Positions 16,386 through 26,047 of a DNA stretch of 64,000 nucleotides are shown here, in pieces (the stretch's first letter is position 1; the number at the start of each line of letters is the position of its first letter). The position numbers and the translations under genes were made by a program. A model generated the notes under the pieces. It was not told the origin of the DNA and did not search any database. It saw only the letters and a program-made list of their open reading frames with translations. Origin of the DNA: an uncultured Cyclobacteriaceae bacterium (GTDB lineage Bacteria; Bacteroidota; Bacteroidia; Cytophagales; Cyclobacteriaceae); NCBI GenBank assembly GCA_937146645.1, contig CAKZRQ010000057.1:62001-126000 (forward strand). The letters run 5' to 3'.

Positions 16386-17441
16386 TCACTCCCTTTCAGA
16401 AAAACTGGTGAAGAAATTTCCATCGAATCGACTGAGACCTACTTCTCTGGTACCCACCCAAATATTGCCATCCTTATCCTCAACGAGCGAGAAGATTGAG
16501 TTATTTTGAAGTCCGTCTTCAGTACTAAATTGAGAAAATGATTCTCCGTCAAAGCGAGCAAGCCCTTCACCACCTATCCAAATGTTGCCTTTCCTGTCCT
16601 CAATGATTCGGGCGACCACATCGCCAGCCAGGCCATTATTTTTAGAGAAACTAGTAAATGAATTTCCGTCAAATAGATAGGCACCATTCCAGTTGCTGAA
16701 CCAAATTCCACCATTTTTATCCTGCAAAACAGGCCATGCCCACTCCTCACCATTAGGTTTCAGGTTGGTGATGGCATTGCCATCGTAACGAAACACCCCA
16801 GCATTCCCTCGTCCTCCAAACCAAAAGTTTCCAGAGTCATCCTCTAAAATGTATTCGACATTGTTGTTGCTGCTTAAGAAGCCACTTGCTCCTTCATTTA
16901 CTTGAAATGCGGTAAAGGAATCGCCGTCATAAATCACAACACCATCGATCGTGGCAAACCAAAGCTCCCCACTCTTTGCTTGAATCATGCTGAAGACGTC
17001 CTTCCTGTCATTGTAGGAATTGGCAGGTCGATCCGCAGTTAAGGGAATCTCAAATGAACTGAAGTCTGTGCCGTCGAAGACATTCACACCATTTGAGGTG
17101 GCGACCCAGATTTTTCCTTCCTTATCTTCCAAAAGATGATGGACCATATTGCTGCTCAGTCCATCTTCTTCGGTGAATTGAGAGAAAGATTTGCCATCAT
17201 ATTTATAAATACCCTCAGAGGTCGTTCCAAACCAAAGGTTTCCTGCTTGATCCATGAGGCCACAGTGGACATTGTCTCCCGGCTTTGAGCCTTGGGTAGT
17301 TTTTAGCCTTGGTAGAGGAGTAGAGGCATTTTCTGGGTCCTGACCTATTTCTACCGAAAGATTTGATTTCTCTTGATCCTTGCAGGATACAACGCCAATT
17401 ATCAGTGCTAAGAAAAGGCAGGTATTTAATTTTCTAATCAT
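16386..17441 (-). CDS. Reg_prop beta-propeller lipoprotein
   Basis: 351 residues with a lipobox near Cys20 (IIGVVSCKD). At least seven units of about 40 residues carry the two-component-regulator-propeller pattern: D.xGNLWFGTxxxGIYKYDGxSFxxFTxxDGLxxN and variants (KIWVATSNGV, ELWFATIDGV, NFWFGGRG, GIWFSNWNG, NIWIGGEGL, NIWVGTREVG). Such propellers usually form the sensor domain of hybrid histidine kinases; here the propeller stands alone as a lipoprotein. It overlaps the upstream membrane protein gene by 4 nt, so the two are co-translated and may act together. Confidence 0.88.
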   Translation of the reverse strand: MIRKLNTCLFLALIIGVVSCKDQEKSNLSVEIGQDPENASTPLPRLKTTQGSKPGDNVHCGLMDQAGNLWFGTTSEGIYKYDGKSFSQFTEEDGLSSNMVHHLLEDKEGKIWVATSNGVNVFDGTDFSSFEIPLTADRPANSYNDRKDVFSMIQAKSGELWFATIDGVVIYDGDSFTAFQVNEGASGFLSSNNNVEYILEDDSGNFWFGGRGNAGVFRYDGNAITNLKPNGEEWAWPVLQDKNGGIWFSNWNGAYLFDGNSFTSFSKNNGLAGDVVARIIEDRKGNIWIGGEGLARFDGESFSQFSTEDGLQNNSIFSLVEDKDGNIWVGTREVGLSRFDGNFFTSFSERE

Positions 17442-18148
17442 TCCAGTTCTGGAGAATCTCCTGAATTACAGTTTTTCCAGGACTCTCTGGTAGCCTCAAA
17501 CCCTTCAATCAAAATGTTCTCATATTCAATTAGGAATCGCAACTCAGTTAATAGATTCTCTTCATAATTCTCCTCATATTCCTCACCACCATAGCCATTC
17601 GTATTAAAAAATAAATCGAGTACCTTTTTTTCTCGCTTTAAGGTTTCATCCGACAGTTTAGTGATCTTCTCCAGCATCATCAGACAATTGAAGTCAAAGG
17701 AACTGTTTAGGCTGCTGGACTTCAGGGTTTCATAAGCGATGTTAGTTAGATTCATGTAGGACACATCAAAATTCAGACTCAGGTCACCGGTGTAATGGTA
17801 TAGTCCATTAGATAGGAGAGTGGAGTCTTCAACAACAAAGACTTCGGGAAAATTCGACTTAAACTCGGTCATGGTCCGAACATCGGTGATGAGTCGTCCG
17901 TCATCCTTTCTGTTTTCCATTAAGAATTCAAGTATCCCGAATAAGGCTTTGTGCTTTTCCAGATTCTCCTTTACCGTGCTTTCATTTGTTTCCAACTCCA
18001 AAAGAATGTTTTGAGTAGCGATGGTCTTTTGGCCTTTGATGTGGTAAGAAGAAATCCATTCATTCAGGATCAAGGCTCCAAAAACACCGATTAATGTAGT
18101 GGTGAGTGTGACTACCCAGTTGCTGGAAATGATCCTATTTTTCTTCAT
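17438..18148 (-). CDS. Single-pass membrane protein, DUF6090-like architecture
   Basis: 236 residues. One N-terminal membrane helix (about 11-29, TLTTTLIGVFGALILNEW) precedes a helical domain beginning with NILLELETNESTVKENLEKH. The layout and this second block resemble the DUF6090 protein at 12164-12892 (LILDLTNDTIQINKKV), suggesting a distant relationship. It overlaps the propeller lipoprotein gene by 4 nt (ATGA). Function unknown. Confidence 0.65.
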   Translation of the reverse strand: MKKNRIISSNWVVTLTTTLIGVFGALILNEWISSYHIKGQKTIATQNILLELETNESTVKENLEKHKALFGILEFLMENRKDDGRLITDVRTMTEFKSNFPEVFVVEDSTLLSNGLYHYTGDLSLNFDVSYMNLTNIAYETLKSSSLNSSFDFNCLMMLEKITKLSDETLKREKKVLDLFFNTNGYGGEEYEENYEENLLTELRFLIEYENILIEGFEATRESWKNCNSGDSPELE

Positions 18149-18287
18149 GGTTTAAGGCTACTTTCTGACTTTCCTTAATTTAAAAAAATGAGAAGAAGCA
18201 TCAGAGTTCAGAGGTTAAATATATTGTATTCGTTGACCACTCAAACAGACTTTCCAGCAACAGGAATTGGAAAATAAACTTGGGGAA

Positions 18288-19208
18288 TTACTTGAATTTC
18301 CTGTATAACAAAAGGATTATTCCCATAGAGGCCAAAAGGAAGAAAAGGTTCTCCTTCAAGAATGAGGCTTTCTTGTTTAATTCCGATTGCTCGATTTTTC
18401 TTACTCGAATTTCCCCTCCTATTCTGCATTCCATTAACCATAAATCTTCGTTTTTATCAAAAACACCATTGACCGGGGACCAGAGAAAGCTACTCGTCAA
18501 TATTCGATTCATGTATCCTTCTTTATCGATTTTTATCACTTGTCTTCCTCCATATAGAGCCACGTAGATGTTTTCATTCTGGTCAGTCCAAACTCCATAA
18601 ATGGAGTGATTTTCGCTTTGAAGTGAGAACGGGAATCGGCTGGAAGAAATATCACTTTCTAGAAGAACCATATCGCTTGAGTTAGCCAGATAAAGCGATG
18701 GATAATCAATAAACAGCAGTTCCTCTTTTTTAGTCAAATATTTCCAGGTAGGGTGCTTTAGCTTTGCTTGGTGCAAAACAGTTTCAGTCACAGAATCTGA
18801 CTTGATTATCTCATAATTATCAGCGGTTTTTCGAATCTCGAAGCTTTCAAAACGATTATTTCTGACAAAGCTGAAATCATTATTCTCATCGTAGCGATCC
18901 TCGATAATCTTGGTCAAAATGCCCTTTTCGTCTGCTTTCCAGATGTAGTTTTTAAATTTTCCCTCCGACTCGACGTACCAGTAATGTTCTCCGTAAAGGT
19001 GTCCCTGTGGATCAAGATACAGTTCATGGGTATGGATGTTTTCTAAAAAAATTTCTGGCTCACCCGTGGTAATGTCCAATTTCCAAACATGCACCAGATC
19101 GGTGAAGTAAATCGTCTTTTTCCCATCGTAAACCAAACCAATTCCTGGATGAGCCAAAGCCTCCATGGAGCTTAATATAAAGAAGAAAAGAAAATAAGCT
19201 TTTCGCAT
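18288..19208 (-). CDS. Beta-propeller-like protein with C-terminal membrane anchor
   Basis: 306 residues. It has a signal peptide (cleavage near AHP at about 20), then strands of the NHL/SMP-30 kind (GLVYDGKKTIYFTDLVHVWKLD, split here; GVWTDQNENIYVALYGG; VNGVFDKNEDLWLMEC), and a terminal hydrophobic segment (about 283-301) followed by YRKFK. An extracytoplasmic propeller tethered by its C-terminus is inferred. No exact family named. Confidence 0.65.
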   Translation of the reverse strand: MRKAYFLFFFILSSMEALAHPGIGLVYDGKKTIYFTDLVHVWKLDITTGEPEIFLENIHTHELYLDPQGHLYGEHYWYVESEGKFKNYIWKADEKGILTKIIEDRYDENNDFSFVRNNRFESFEIRKTADNYEIIKSDSVTETVLHQAKLKHPTWKYLTKKEELLFIDYPSLYLANSSDMVLLESDISSSRFPFSLQSENHSIYGVWTDQNENIYVALYGGRQVIKIDKEGYMNRILTSSFLWSPVNGVFDKNEDLWLMECRIGGEIRVRKIEQSELNKKASFLKENLFFLLASMGIILLLYRKFK

Positions 19209-19258
19209 AAAGTGTTTGGTGTCTACACCATCCTAATAATGCTAGGATGTAAAGTTTA

Positions 19259-19636
19259 CTACTCAGGATTCGTGAAAGTTACGATGTCGATCCCAATTCC
19301 ATTTGGATCTAGGATGGCAAAGTGCCGATCACCCCAAGGCTCGTCTTGGATTTCAATCTCCATTTGAATCCCCTTTTCTCTCAGTTTCCCATAAACCACA
19401 TCTACGTCTTCCACCTCAATTGTTAAATAAACTCCCTCCCCCTTAAAGGCCGGTTGGAAGATAGGTTTTTGACTTGGATGGTTTGGTAACAAAAAACTAA
19501 TTTGGGCGGATTCGTTTGGAGTATGAAGCAGTAGGTAAAATTCATTTTCAAAGCTTACTCCAAAGTCCAAAACTTCGGTATAGAATTCTTTGGTTGCTTC
19601 TAGTTTTTCAGTAATAATCCCAGCATTCAATCTCAT
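19259..19636 (-). CDS. VOC family protein (glyoxalase-like)
   Basis: 125 residues, the size of a single VOC module with two beta-alpha-beta-beta-beta halves: RLNAGIITEKLEATKEFYTE, then YLTIEVEDVDVVYGKLREKG and the end HFAILDPNGIGIDIVTF. Cytoplasmic. Members include dioxygenases, glyoxalases and drug-binding proteins; the role here is not predictable. The start is an ATG 51 nt downstream of a T-rich leader. Confidence 0.85.
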   Translation of the reverse strand: MRLNAGIITEKLEATKEFYTEVLDFGVSFENEFYLLLHTPNESAQISFLLPNHPSQKPIFQPAFKGEGVYLTIEVEDVDVVYGKLREKGIQMEIEIQDEPWGDRHFAILDPNGIGIDIVTFTNPE

Positions 19637-19769
19637 TTTTTTTTCATTTAAGTTTTACAAACCTGATCCAGGGTAAGTTTGGTTTTTACTTCAGCCCTGA
19701 GCTCTTGTGTTCTTATGAATCCAAAGATGGGACTTTGGAAAATCTAGAAATTGTAAAAATCGGACATAC

Positions 19770-20609
19770 TTAACCGAAAGCCTGCTGTGGAGTCACCCCG
19801 TAAAAGGTTTTGAAGGATTTGATGAAATGGGCCTGATCATAGAAGCCAACATCATAGTAGAGCTTATTTTCTTTGAGGCTTTGTCTGGATGGTTTAGCAT
19901 TCAGGATATGTTGGAATCGCATCACATTACTGAAGGATTTGGCCGTGGTTCCAAGGTAGAAATTAAAGACCCTTCGTAATTGTCTCGGGCTGAGACCAGT
20001 ATTGATATCCTTTTCTGTATCCAGATTACCTTTTTTTAAGAAAATCAGTTTAAGAGAATTTAAAAATCTAGGGTCGTGTTGGATTTCTTGGTTTTTCAGG
20101 CTCTCAAGCAACTTTTGGTTTAGGAGTCTAACAATTTTCTTGAATGAATCTGAAGGTTTGATTTTGGTAGCTATCCATTCGCTAAAGTCTGGTAAAACTT
20201 CTCTTAACTCCAGAGATTGATTGGTTAAGGATTTCGCGGCGATACCAAAGAGGAGAGTAAAGGTGGAGGGCAAAAATCGGATTCCGATGTAGTCGAATTC
20301 CTTTCCTATTGGAAACTGCTCAAACCTTTTACAAAAACCCATTATCCAGCAATCGGTAGGCTTCTTATGATTGAAAAATATGTCTATGCAGCCATCGGAC
20401 ACCACCCGATAATTGAAGTCCTCTTTTAGGATAAATGGGGTATGGAGTTGCCAGTAGCAATACACAATATTCTCCAAAGCTTTATCCGGCTCCTTTTCTG
20501 AATAGCTAATTTTTCCGTCACTCTTAGAAACGGCCGGTTGGATTGGTTTATAGTATTCCCTTATAAAACTGAGGTCATTCACTGTGGTGTAATCTTTTGG
20601 TGAAGGCAT
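19770..20609 (-). CDS. AraC-family transcriptional regulator
   Basis: 279 residues. The N-terminal domain (about 25-140) resembles the DUF6597 sensor part (VYCYWQLHTPF, VSDGCIDIFFN, GIRFLPSTFTLLFG). The C-terminal two-HTH AraC domain covers about 190-279 (GLSPRQLRRVFNFYLGTTAK and YYDVGFYDQAHFIKSFKTF, ending VTPQQAFG). It ends a two-gene unit with DUF2200 upstream, only 10 nt apart. Target and ligand unknown. Confidence 0.9.
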   Translation of the reverse strand: MPSPKDYTTVNDLSFIREYYKPIQPAVSKSDGKISYSEKEPDKALENIVYCYWQLHTPFILKEDFNYRVVSDGCIDIFFNHKKPTDCWIMGFCKRFEQFPIGKEFDYIGIRFLPSTFTLLFGIAAKSLTNQSLELREVLPDFSEWIATKIKPSDSFKKIVRLLNQKLLESLKNQEIQHDPRFLNSLKLIFLKKGNLDTEKDINTGLSPRQLRRVFNFYLGTTAKSFSNVMRFQHILNAKPSRQSLKENKLYYDVGFYDQAHFIKSFKTFYGVTPQQAFG

Positions 20610-20619
20610 CAGAAGAATG

Positions 20620-20994
20620 CTATTTTTCTTCTCTCAAAATTTTCTCCATTTTTCGGCCGCGGGCCAATTCATCAATCAACTTTTCCATTTGCCTGCATTG
20701 CTTATACAATTGAAATTCTGGCTCAATTTCTTCAATACGATAACCACATACCACGCCTTTGATCATGTGTGCATTGGGATGAATTTTTGCCTCGTCAAAG
20801 AAATTTTTAAAAGTGACCTCGCTCTTGATTAGAGATTCCAAGGTGTTTTTATCATAACCTGTGAACCATAGAATGACCTGATCAAGCTCTTCCTTGGTTC
20901 GGCCATTTTTCTCTAGTCTATTGAGATATAATGGATAGATGGTGGAGAAAATCAGCTTTCCTATTTTTTCATTTTTCTCTGGAGTGACTTTCAT
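20620..20994 (-). CDS. DUF2200 family protein
   Basis: 124 residues. It matches DUF2200 in length and wording: IYPLYLNRLEKNGRTKEELD, WFTGYD, TFKNFFDEAKIHPNAHMIKG, VCGYRIEEIE and a basic C-terminus. A small cytoplasmic helical protein of unknown function. It lies 10 nt upstream of the AraC regulator, likely in one transcript. Confidence 0.85.
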   Translation of the reverse strand: MKVTPEKNEKIGKLIFSTIYPLYLNRLEKNGRTKEELDQVILWFTGYDKNTLESLIKSEVTFKNFFDEAKIHPNAHMIKGVVCGYRIEEIEPEFQLYKQCRQMEKLIDELARGRKMEKILREEK

Positions 20995-21060
20995 AATTGC
21001 ACGATCTGATTTTGCTTTTTTTATTCTTCATATGCAGCGATCGAGAAACAGACCTCAATT

Positions 21061-23493
21061 TTACTCTCCTCCCGAATTCTCTCTTTTGTCTTCCTTTGGC
21101 ATAGAAAGTTCGGATTGATTAGCTGACTGCTCTTCGTCCTGACCCAGCCATTCCTGCTTTTGCACCGGAATTCTTATTCCTGCGGCTTTGAGACCGTCCC
21201 AGATGCCCATCCCTACTTCGCTTCTGGATCCGAGGAGGTTGTCATTCACCCAAAAGAGCACTCTGAATTCCAGATAGTATTCTTTAAATCCTAAGAATAG
21301 GGCCAGAGGTTCTGGGAAATTTAGAGAGTCTTTATGTTCTGAAGCTACCTCCTTACAAATCCCGATTACCTCATTTGGATCAGCATCCGATTCGGTTCTG
21401 ATGATTAATTCGATTCTTCTGTTCGCATCAGAATAGGTCCAGTTGACTACCTTTTGAGTGATCAAATCTCCATTCGGAATAATCACCTCGGCTCCGTCCC
21501 AATCGCGAATTTTCGAAGCACGAATGCCAATATCCGTAATCACTCCTTCACTCCCGGCGGCCATGACTACGTCCCCTGCTCGGATTGGTCTTTCAAAGAC
21601 TAAAATCAATCCGGAAACGAAGTTGGCCACCACCTTCTGCAAGCCAAATCCGATACCTACACCGAGTGCACCGATAATCAGTCCAACACGATCTAGTGAA
21701 ATTCCTGCTGCTGACAGAGCCATGAAAAATCCCAGCAACAATAGTGTGTATCTGGTCAATAGCCCAGCGGCCATAGGTATGCCTTTCTTGACTTTGGTAC
21801 GAGGGAGAATTTCTATTTCAATTAAAGCCCTGAAAATGCTGGCAAGGATGCTGAACAAAATCAGAATAAGTAAGAAATCAATGACCGACCCGACGCTCAG
21901 ATAAACCTCTCCAAACTGTGCTCCGGTATCCCTCAACTCTTGCCAATAATCCCGAACGTAATCCCGAATGAATAGGGCGCTAAGGAAGCTTGAGAAGAAC
22001 ATATAGATAAATAGGATACGAGTGAAAAATAGAATTCGACTGATGATATTTTCCCCATTTTTCTGAACCAGGTTGAGTTTTTTACCTGCGTTGCTCCGAA
22101 TGAAGTATTCCAGTAGACTTTCTACAATTCTGTATAATAGGATTAAGAGTAAACCTACTGCACTATTCTGGACTACAGTTCTTGTGAGAATACGTGCCAA
22201 GGAGAGAGAGCCAATCCAATTAGCGATTATTGAGGCAACAGCAAAAATGGAATAGATCACCAAAAAGCGAATTACCCATCTATCAAATCCAGTCTCGCTG
22301 AAATTCTTCCTGTTTTTAATAATGCTGTAAATGAAGAAGGGAGCAAGGGTGCCCGAGATTATAAAAATTAGAATTCTCTGGGTAAACGGGAAAGCAGGCA
22401 TCAGCTCGCTTAACATGAAAAGGGTATAGGATGCCGACACTACATAAAAAATCATTCTGAATCTAGCACTGATTATCGACCTTGCGAGATAAATAATAGG
22501 TATCAGACTGGCGAGAAACAGTATCTGTATAACAGACTGAGGAGGAGCTGTGTAATACCAGAACGAGATAAAAATGGCAAATAGCAAACCTACTGCTACA
22601 GGATTTTTTATCAGGTAAACAGCAGTCTCAGTTTCTTCATCGACTTTATTTTCGGAAGCTTTATAATTCTGTTTTAGAAGAATAAAAATTCCAATGACAC
22701 TAATTATCAGCAGCAAATGCCAATTCGCTGCACTTCGTCTCGAAGACAGAAAGTTGGAAATATCATCGGCGACCATCGAGAAGCTTTGTCTTACCTGAGC
22801 AAAGAATCCGGGATAGTTATGGGTTCGATTGATTTCATTCAATAATGCTGGAGCATCTCTTGAAAAAATGTCGGATTTTTCATTTTCGGATAGATCGTTT
22901 ATCCGCTCTAAAACCGTGGTCACATCAGTGTATTCTCTGGAAATAGCCTTGTACTTTTCGATGGTCACAGAGAGGCTATCCTCAATCCACTCCATTGCGA
23001 TATCAATATTGAACTTAAGCGTATCGATCTGCTGATTGATTATTTGAGGGGCATTTTGTAATTCTTCTTCTTGGGTCACATCCCATCGCCTCTTAAGCAG
23101 TGCCAGCTTGGTATAGCCCTCCTGATATTTGTTAGATAAAGAGTTCATTTTTTCTCTTTCCGAACTAATATCAATTTCATACCGATCCCATTTAGCAGTC
23201 AGGTCTGCCAATAACCAAAGAGTATATTTAGTGGAATCCGAGGGTAGGCTATCATTCCTCAAACCCACATATTCCTCTGAAACCTTCAGATACTCATCAT
23301 ATAGGCGCTTGGAATTTCGTTCAGATTTTAACCCTGACTGAATGCTTTCCAAAGCTGCTATGGATTCCTCTACATAATTATTCACTCCTTTCGAGTCGAA
23401 CGGAATTCGAGATACTGAGTCGGTTGGGATTATTTGTTGGGCGTTTAGTGCAAATGCACATAAAACAAGGGCAAGAGTAAACCAGATTCGCAT
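21061..23493 (-). CDS. Large mechanosensitive ion channel, MscS family
   Basis: 810 residues. A signal peptide (to about AQQ at 20) is followed by a long helical extracytoplasmic region (about 25-250), then about ten to eleven membrane segments. The MscS core is the last one: LDRVGLIIGALGVGIGFGLQ and KVVANFVSGLILVFERPI, with the beta domain after it (GDVVMAAGSEGVITDIGIRA, VIIPNGDLITQKVVNW) and a cytoplasmic C-terminus. This is the MscK-like or plant-MSL size class. Such channels release solutes on hypo-osmotic shock. It stands alone in the operon sense. Confidence 0.9.
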   Translation of the reverse strand: MRIWFTLALVLCAFALNAQQIIPTDSVSRIPFDSKGVNNYVEESIAALESIQSGLKSERNSKRLYDEYLKVSEEYVGLRNDSLPSDSTKYTLWLLADLTAKWDRYEIDISSEREKMNSLSNKYQEGYTKLALLKRRWDVTQEEELQNAPQIINQQIDTLKFNIDIAMEWIEDSLSVTIEKYKAISREYTDVTTVLERINDLSENEKSDIFSRDAPALLNEINRTHNYPGFFAQVRQSFSMVADDISNFLSSRRSAANWHLLLIISVIGIFILLKQNYKASENKVDEETETAVYLIKNPVAVGLLFAIFISFWYYTAPPQSVIQILFLASLIPIIYLARSIISARFRMIFYVVSASYTLFMLSELMPAFPFTQRILIFIISGTLAPFFIYSIIKNRKNFSETGFDRWVIRFLVIYSIFAVASIIANWIGSLSLARILTRTVVQNSAVGLLLILLYRIVESLLEYFIRSNAGKKLNLVQKNGENIISRILFFTRILFIYMFFSSFLSALFIRDYVRDYWQELRDTGAQFGEVYLSVGSVIDFLLILILFSILASIFRALIEIEILPRTKVKKGIPMAAGLLTRYTLLLLGFFMALSAAGISLDRVGLIIGALGVGIGFGLQKVVANFVSGLILVFERPIRAGDVVMAAGSEGVITDIGIRASKIRDWDGAEVIIPNGDLITQKVVNWTYSDANRRIELIIRTESDADPNEVIGICKEVASEHKDSLNFPEPLALFLGFKEYYLEFRVLFWVNDNLLGSRSEVGMGIWDGLKAAGIRIPVQKQEWLGQDEEQSANQSELSMPKEDKRENSGGE

Positions 23494-23563
23494 GGTGGCT
23501 TCTTATTGTTTACTCAATATAAGAACAATGGTAATATTACTAGAAGCCTGATTCTTTTGAAGC

Positions 23564-23590
23564 AAAAAAGCAGTGATCCTTAAGATCACT
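23564..23590 (-). terminator. Intrinsic terminator after the NTF2-like lipoprotein gene
   Basis: A perfect 7-bp stem AGTGATC / GATCACT with a 5-nt loop, 17 nt after the stop at 23608, is followed on the minus strand by GC and six T residues. Confidence 0.8.
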
Positions 23591-23607
23591 CGTAATCAAG
23601 GTGTATA

Positions 23608-24093
23608 TTAATTTATTGAAGTAATACTCGGATCTGAATTTGAAATATCCACCACATTTTTCCAGTCTCCGTTTTCCTCTTTTTTCCAAATCTCCACTCC
23701 CTTATTGTAAACTGTGCGGGTATTGCCAAGAGTATCAATAGGCGTGGTCATGTAATTTTTAATTATCACATAACCGAGATCACCACTTTTTGAAACAAAG
23801 GCTGATTGGGGTTCCCAATGGATTTCAAAACCAGGGATTTGCATGGACCGCTCTACCATTCCTCGCAAAGACTCTTTTCCTATGACAGAGGCTTCATTCG
23901 GAGACATCAAAATAGCGTCCTCTGCCCAATAAGAAAGCATCTTCTCTACATCTTTGTCTTTAACAGAATTAGCCCATTCTCGAGATAATTCCATGAGCTT
24001 TTCGGCTTCCTTAACCTGGTCAATTGGTTTCTCGCTGCAAGAGATAAGACATACAATCAGGAGAAAAGCTGGGATCAATTGTTGAATCTTCAT
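23608..24093 (-). CDS. NTF2-like (DUF4440 type) lipoprotein
   Basis: 161 residues with a lipobox at about Cys19 (LLIVCLISCSEK). The mature part fits the SgcJ/DUF4440 cone fold: MELSREWANSVKDKDVEKML, YWAEDAILMSPNEASVIGKE, an extended strand VIIKNYMTTPIDTLGN, and WKKEENGDWKNVVDISNSD. Usually a ligand-binding or unknown-role module. A separate, longer NTF2-like protein is encoded at 26915-27682. Confidence 0.8.
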   Translation of the reverse strand: MKIQQLIPAFLLIVCLISCSEKPIDQVKEAEKLMELSREWANSVKDKDVEKMLSYWAEDAILMSPNEASVIGKESLRGMVERSMQIPGFEIHWEPQSAFVSKSGDLGYVIIKNYMTTPIDTLGNTRTVYNKGVEIWKKEENGDWKNVVDISNSDPSITSIN

Positions 24094-24320
24094 AGTTGAG
24101 TGGTTTTGTCGGATAGAAATAGCAAAGCCCTCAGTAAACTGAGCTAGTTAATGAAAACTACCAGATTCAATTTACAAAATTGAAAATTGATCATGTAGTC
24201 TTATCCTTTGATGTTAAAGCTTTTCAGAGGCCGATTCATAGGACTTCCTTTGGCGTGAATGCCATTGCAAAAATCTAAAGAGTCTTGATTTTCTTCATCA
24301 CCTTGATTTTTGGGCTGTTA

Positions 24321-25721
24321 TTAGCTTTTTGCTAATTCCTGGTCTAATTGCTCAAGGGATTTACCTTTAGTTTCAGGGAGTACTTTCCAGATAATTAGGA
24401 AACCTACAGCACAGATTCCCCCATAGAGCCAGAAATTGTTTGCCCAGCCTAGATTTTCTTTGATAGTAGGAAAGAAGTAGGTGAGCGTAAAATTCCCTAC
24501 CCAATGTGCCAATGCTCCTATAGAAATCGCCGCCCCTCTGATTCTTGCCGGGAATATTTCCGAAAGTAAAACCCAAAGCAGCGGGGCCAATGAAATAGAG
24601 TATAACATGACATTGGCAAGCACCAATAGCACGATGACTCCACCGCTCAATTCGGCGAAAAAAGCATAGCCAATTCCTCCATAAAGTAACGTCATCCCAG
24701 CCAGACAAAACATTAGAATCGACTTGCGTCCCCATCGGTCAACCGTCGCCAGGGTCACAAACACTGAGACAACCATGATCCCTCCGATGACGACAATTTG
24801 AAGCATCATTTGCTTGAGGTCAAAACCTGCGGCAATAAAAATGTCTGATGCGTAGTAGATGACGACGTTGATTCCACTCCATTGTTGGAGAAAGGCCAGA
24901 AAGATTCCCAGCGCTAATAATCCCAAGACTCTCTTTTCCAAAAAAAGACCTGGTTTGAATCCACTGGAATCATTTGAAAGAAGAGCTTTTTGGGTTTCCA
25001 ACAGGGATTTGGTGGCATATTCCTCACCCCCGATTTTTTCCAGAACTATCTTAGCTTTCTCGGTTTTACCGCTTTTGGCTAGCCAGCGGGCACTTTCCGG
25101 AACAAAGAACATCAGGACAAAAAAGAGTGTGGCGGGAACCATTTCAGCACCAAACATCCAGCGCCAGCCCTCCTGACCACTCCAGCTTTGAGCAATCTCC
25201 TGAAAGCCGGCACTCACTGGTAGGTCCGTGTCAAGCAAAGAAATCTGCCAGTTCACAACTTGCGCCAACAAAACCCCGATCATAATCAGCAGCTGGTTCA
25301 TGTTCACAAGTCTACCTCGCATTTCTGGTGGAGACATTTCCGAGATGTAAAGAGGGGAGAGGTTCAGAGCAACCCCCATTGCGATTCCACCGATTATCCG
25401 ATAGGTATTAAAGGCAAAGAAACTTTCTGCCAAAGCTGTTCCCAAGGCTGATAGGGAGAACAAGAATCCCGAAAAGATAAGCAGAGGTCTTCTCCCGAAT
25501 GGTTCGGCCAGAAAGATGCAGACAATTGCTCCGATCATACATCCTATAAGAGCTGAGGACGTTCCCCACCCTTGATCCGCTGCTGAAGTGATGTTGAAAT
25601 AGGGTTCGTAAAATGGCTTGGCTCCGCCAATAACGACCCAATCATAACCAAATAAAAAGCCACCGAGAGTGGCTGTCAGGACGATTGTCCAAAGGTATCT
25701 GCGATTATAGGTTAGGGGCAT
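24321..25721 (-). CDS. Sugar porter family MFS transporter
   Basis: 466 residues from the ATG at 25721. A TTG 14 codons upstream would add a poor leader. Twelve membrane segments are apparent. Sugar-porter signatures are present: GGFLFGYDWVVIGGA in TM1, the loop GRRPLLIF, PESARWLAKSG, DRWGRKS in the second half, and PETKGKSLEQLDQEL at the end. RGRLVNMNQL is typical of GLUT/XylE-like carriers. It imports a sugar by proton or sodium symport, or by facilitation; specificity is not readable. Confidence 0.92.
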   Translation of the reverse strand: MPLTYNRRYLWTIVLTATLGGFLFGYDWVVIGGAKPFYEPYFNITSAADQGWGTSSALIGCMIGAIVCIFLAEPFGRRPLLIFSGFLFSLSALGTALAESFFAFNTYRIIGGIAMGVALNLSPLYISEMSPPEMRGRLVNMNQLLIMIGVLLAQVVNWQISLLDTDLPVSAGFQEIAQSWSGQEGWRWMFGAEMVPATLFFVLMFFVPESARWLAKSGKTEKAKIVLEKIGGEEYATKSLLETQKALLSNDSSGFKPGLFLEKRVLGLLALGIFLAFLQQWSGINVVIYYASDIFIAAGFDLKQMMLQIVVIGGIMVVSVFVTLATVDRWGRKSILMFCLAGMTLLYGGIGYAFFAELSGGVIVLLVLANVMLYSISLAPLLWVLLSEIFPARIRGAAISIGALAHWVGNFTLTYFFPTIKENLGWANNFWLYGGICAVGFLIIWKVLPETKGKSLEQLDQELAKS

Positions 25722-26047
25722 AGGTGGAACACTCAGTTTTAAAATACTCAAAAAAAATTTCAAACCAGTCCTTTTTCAAAAACCGAAATTGATGGGATCG
25801 CTATCCTAAGCCTTATTCTTCCTTAGATTTTAGCATGGATCAAGATTGGATTAACAATTGGGTGACTGTCCTTGATAAAAATGTGCTCAATTGGTTCAAG
25901 ACAATGACTCAGGTTGTTCCCTTCATAATGAATACAGTTACAAAATTTGAAACAAACAGGATAATTTGATCCTGGAAATCGGAGGCCATGGAGGATGAAT
26001 TCTGACTTTCAAAACGTAATTTTGTTTCAAATAATATTTATTTACTC
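25722..26047. other. 326-bp divergent region between sugar porter and chaN
   Basis: No ORF is credible here. It holds an 18-bp dyad CAGGAT-N6-ATCCTG at 25957-25974 and a candidate -7 element TAATTTTG at 26017-26024, 24 nt before the chaN start, which matches TAnnTTTG exactly. No clear -33 box was found at the normal distance, and no promoter for the sugar porter stands out. Confidence 0.4.

Noticed and set aside
24373..24735. A minus-strand frame of 120 residues inside the sugar porter gene
   Set aside because: Out of frame with a clear 12-helix transporter; no domain.
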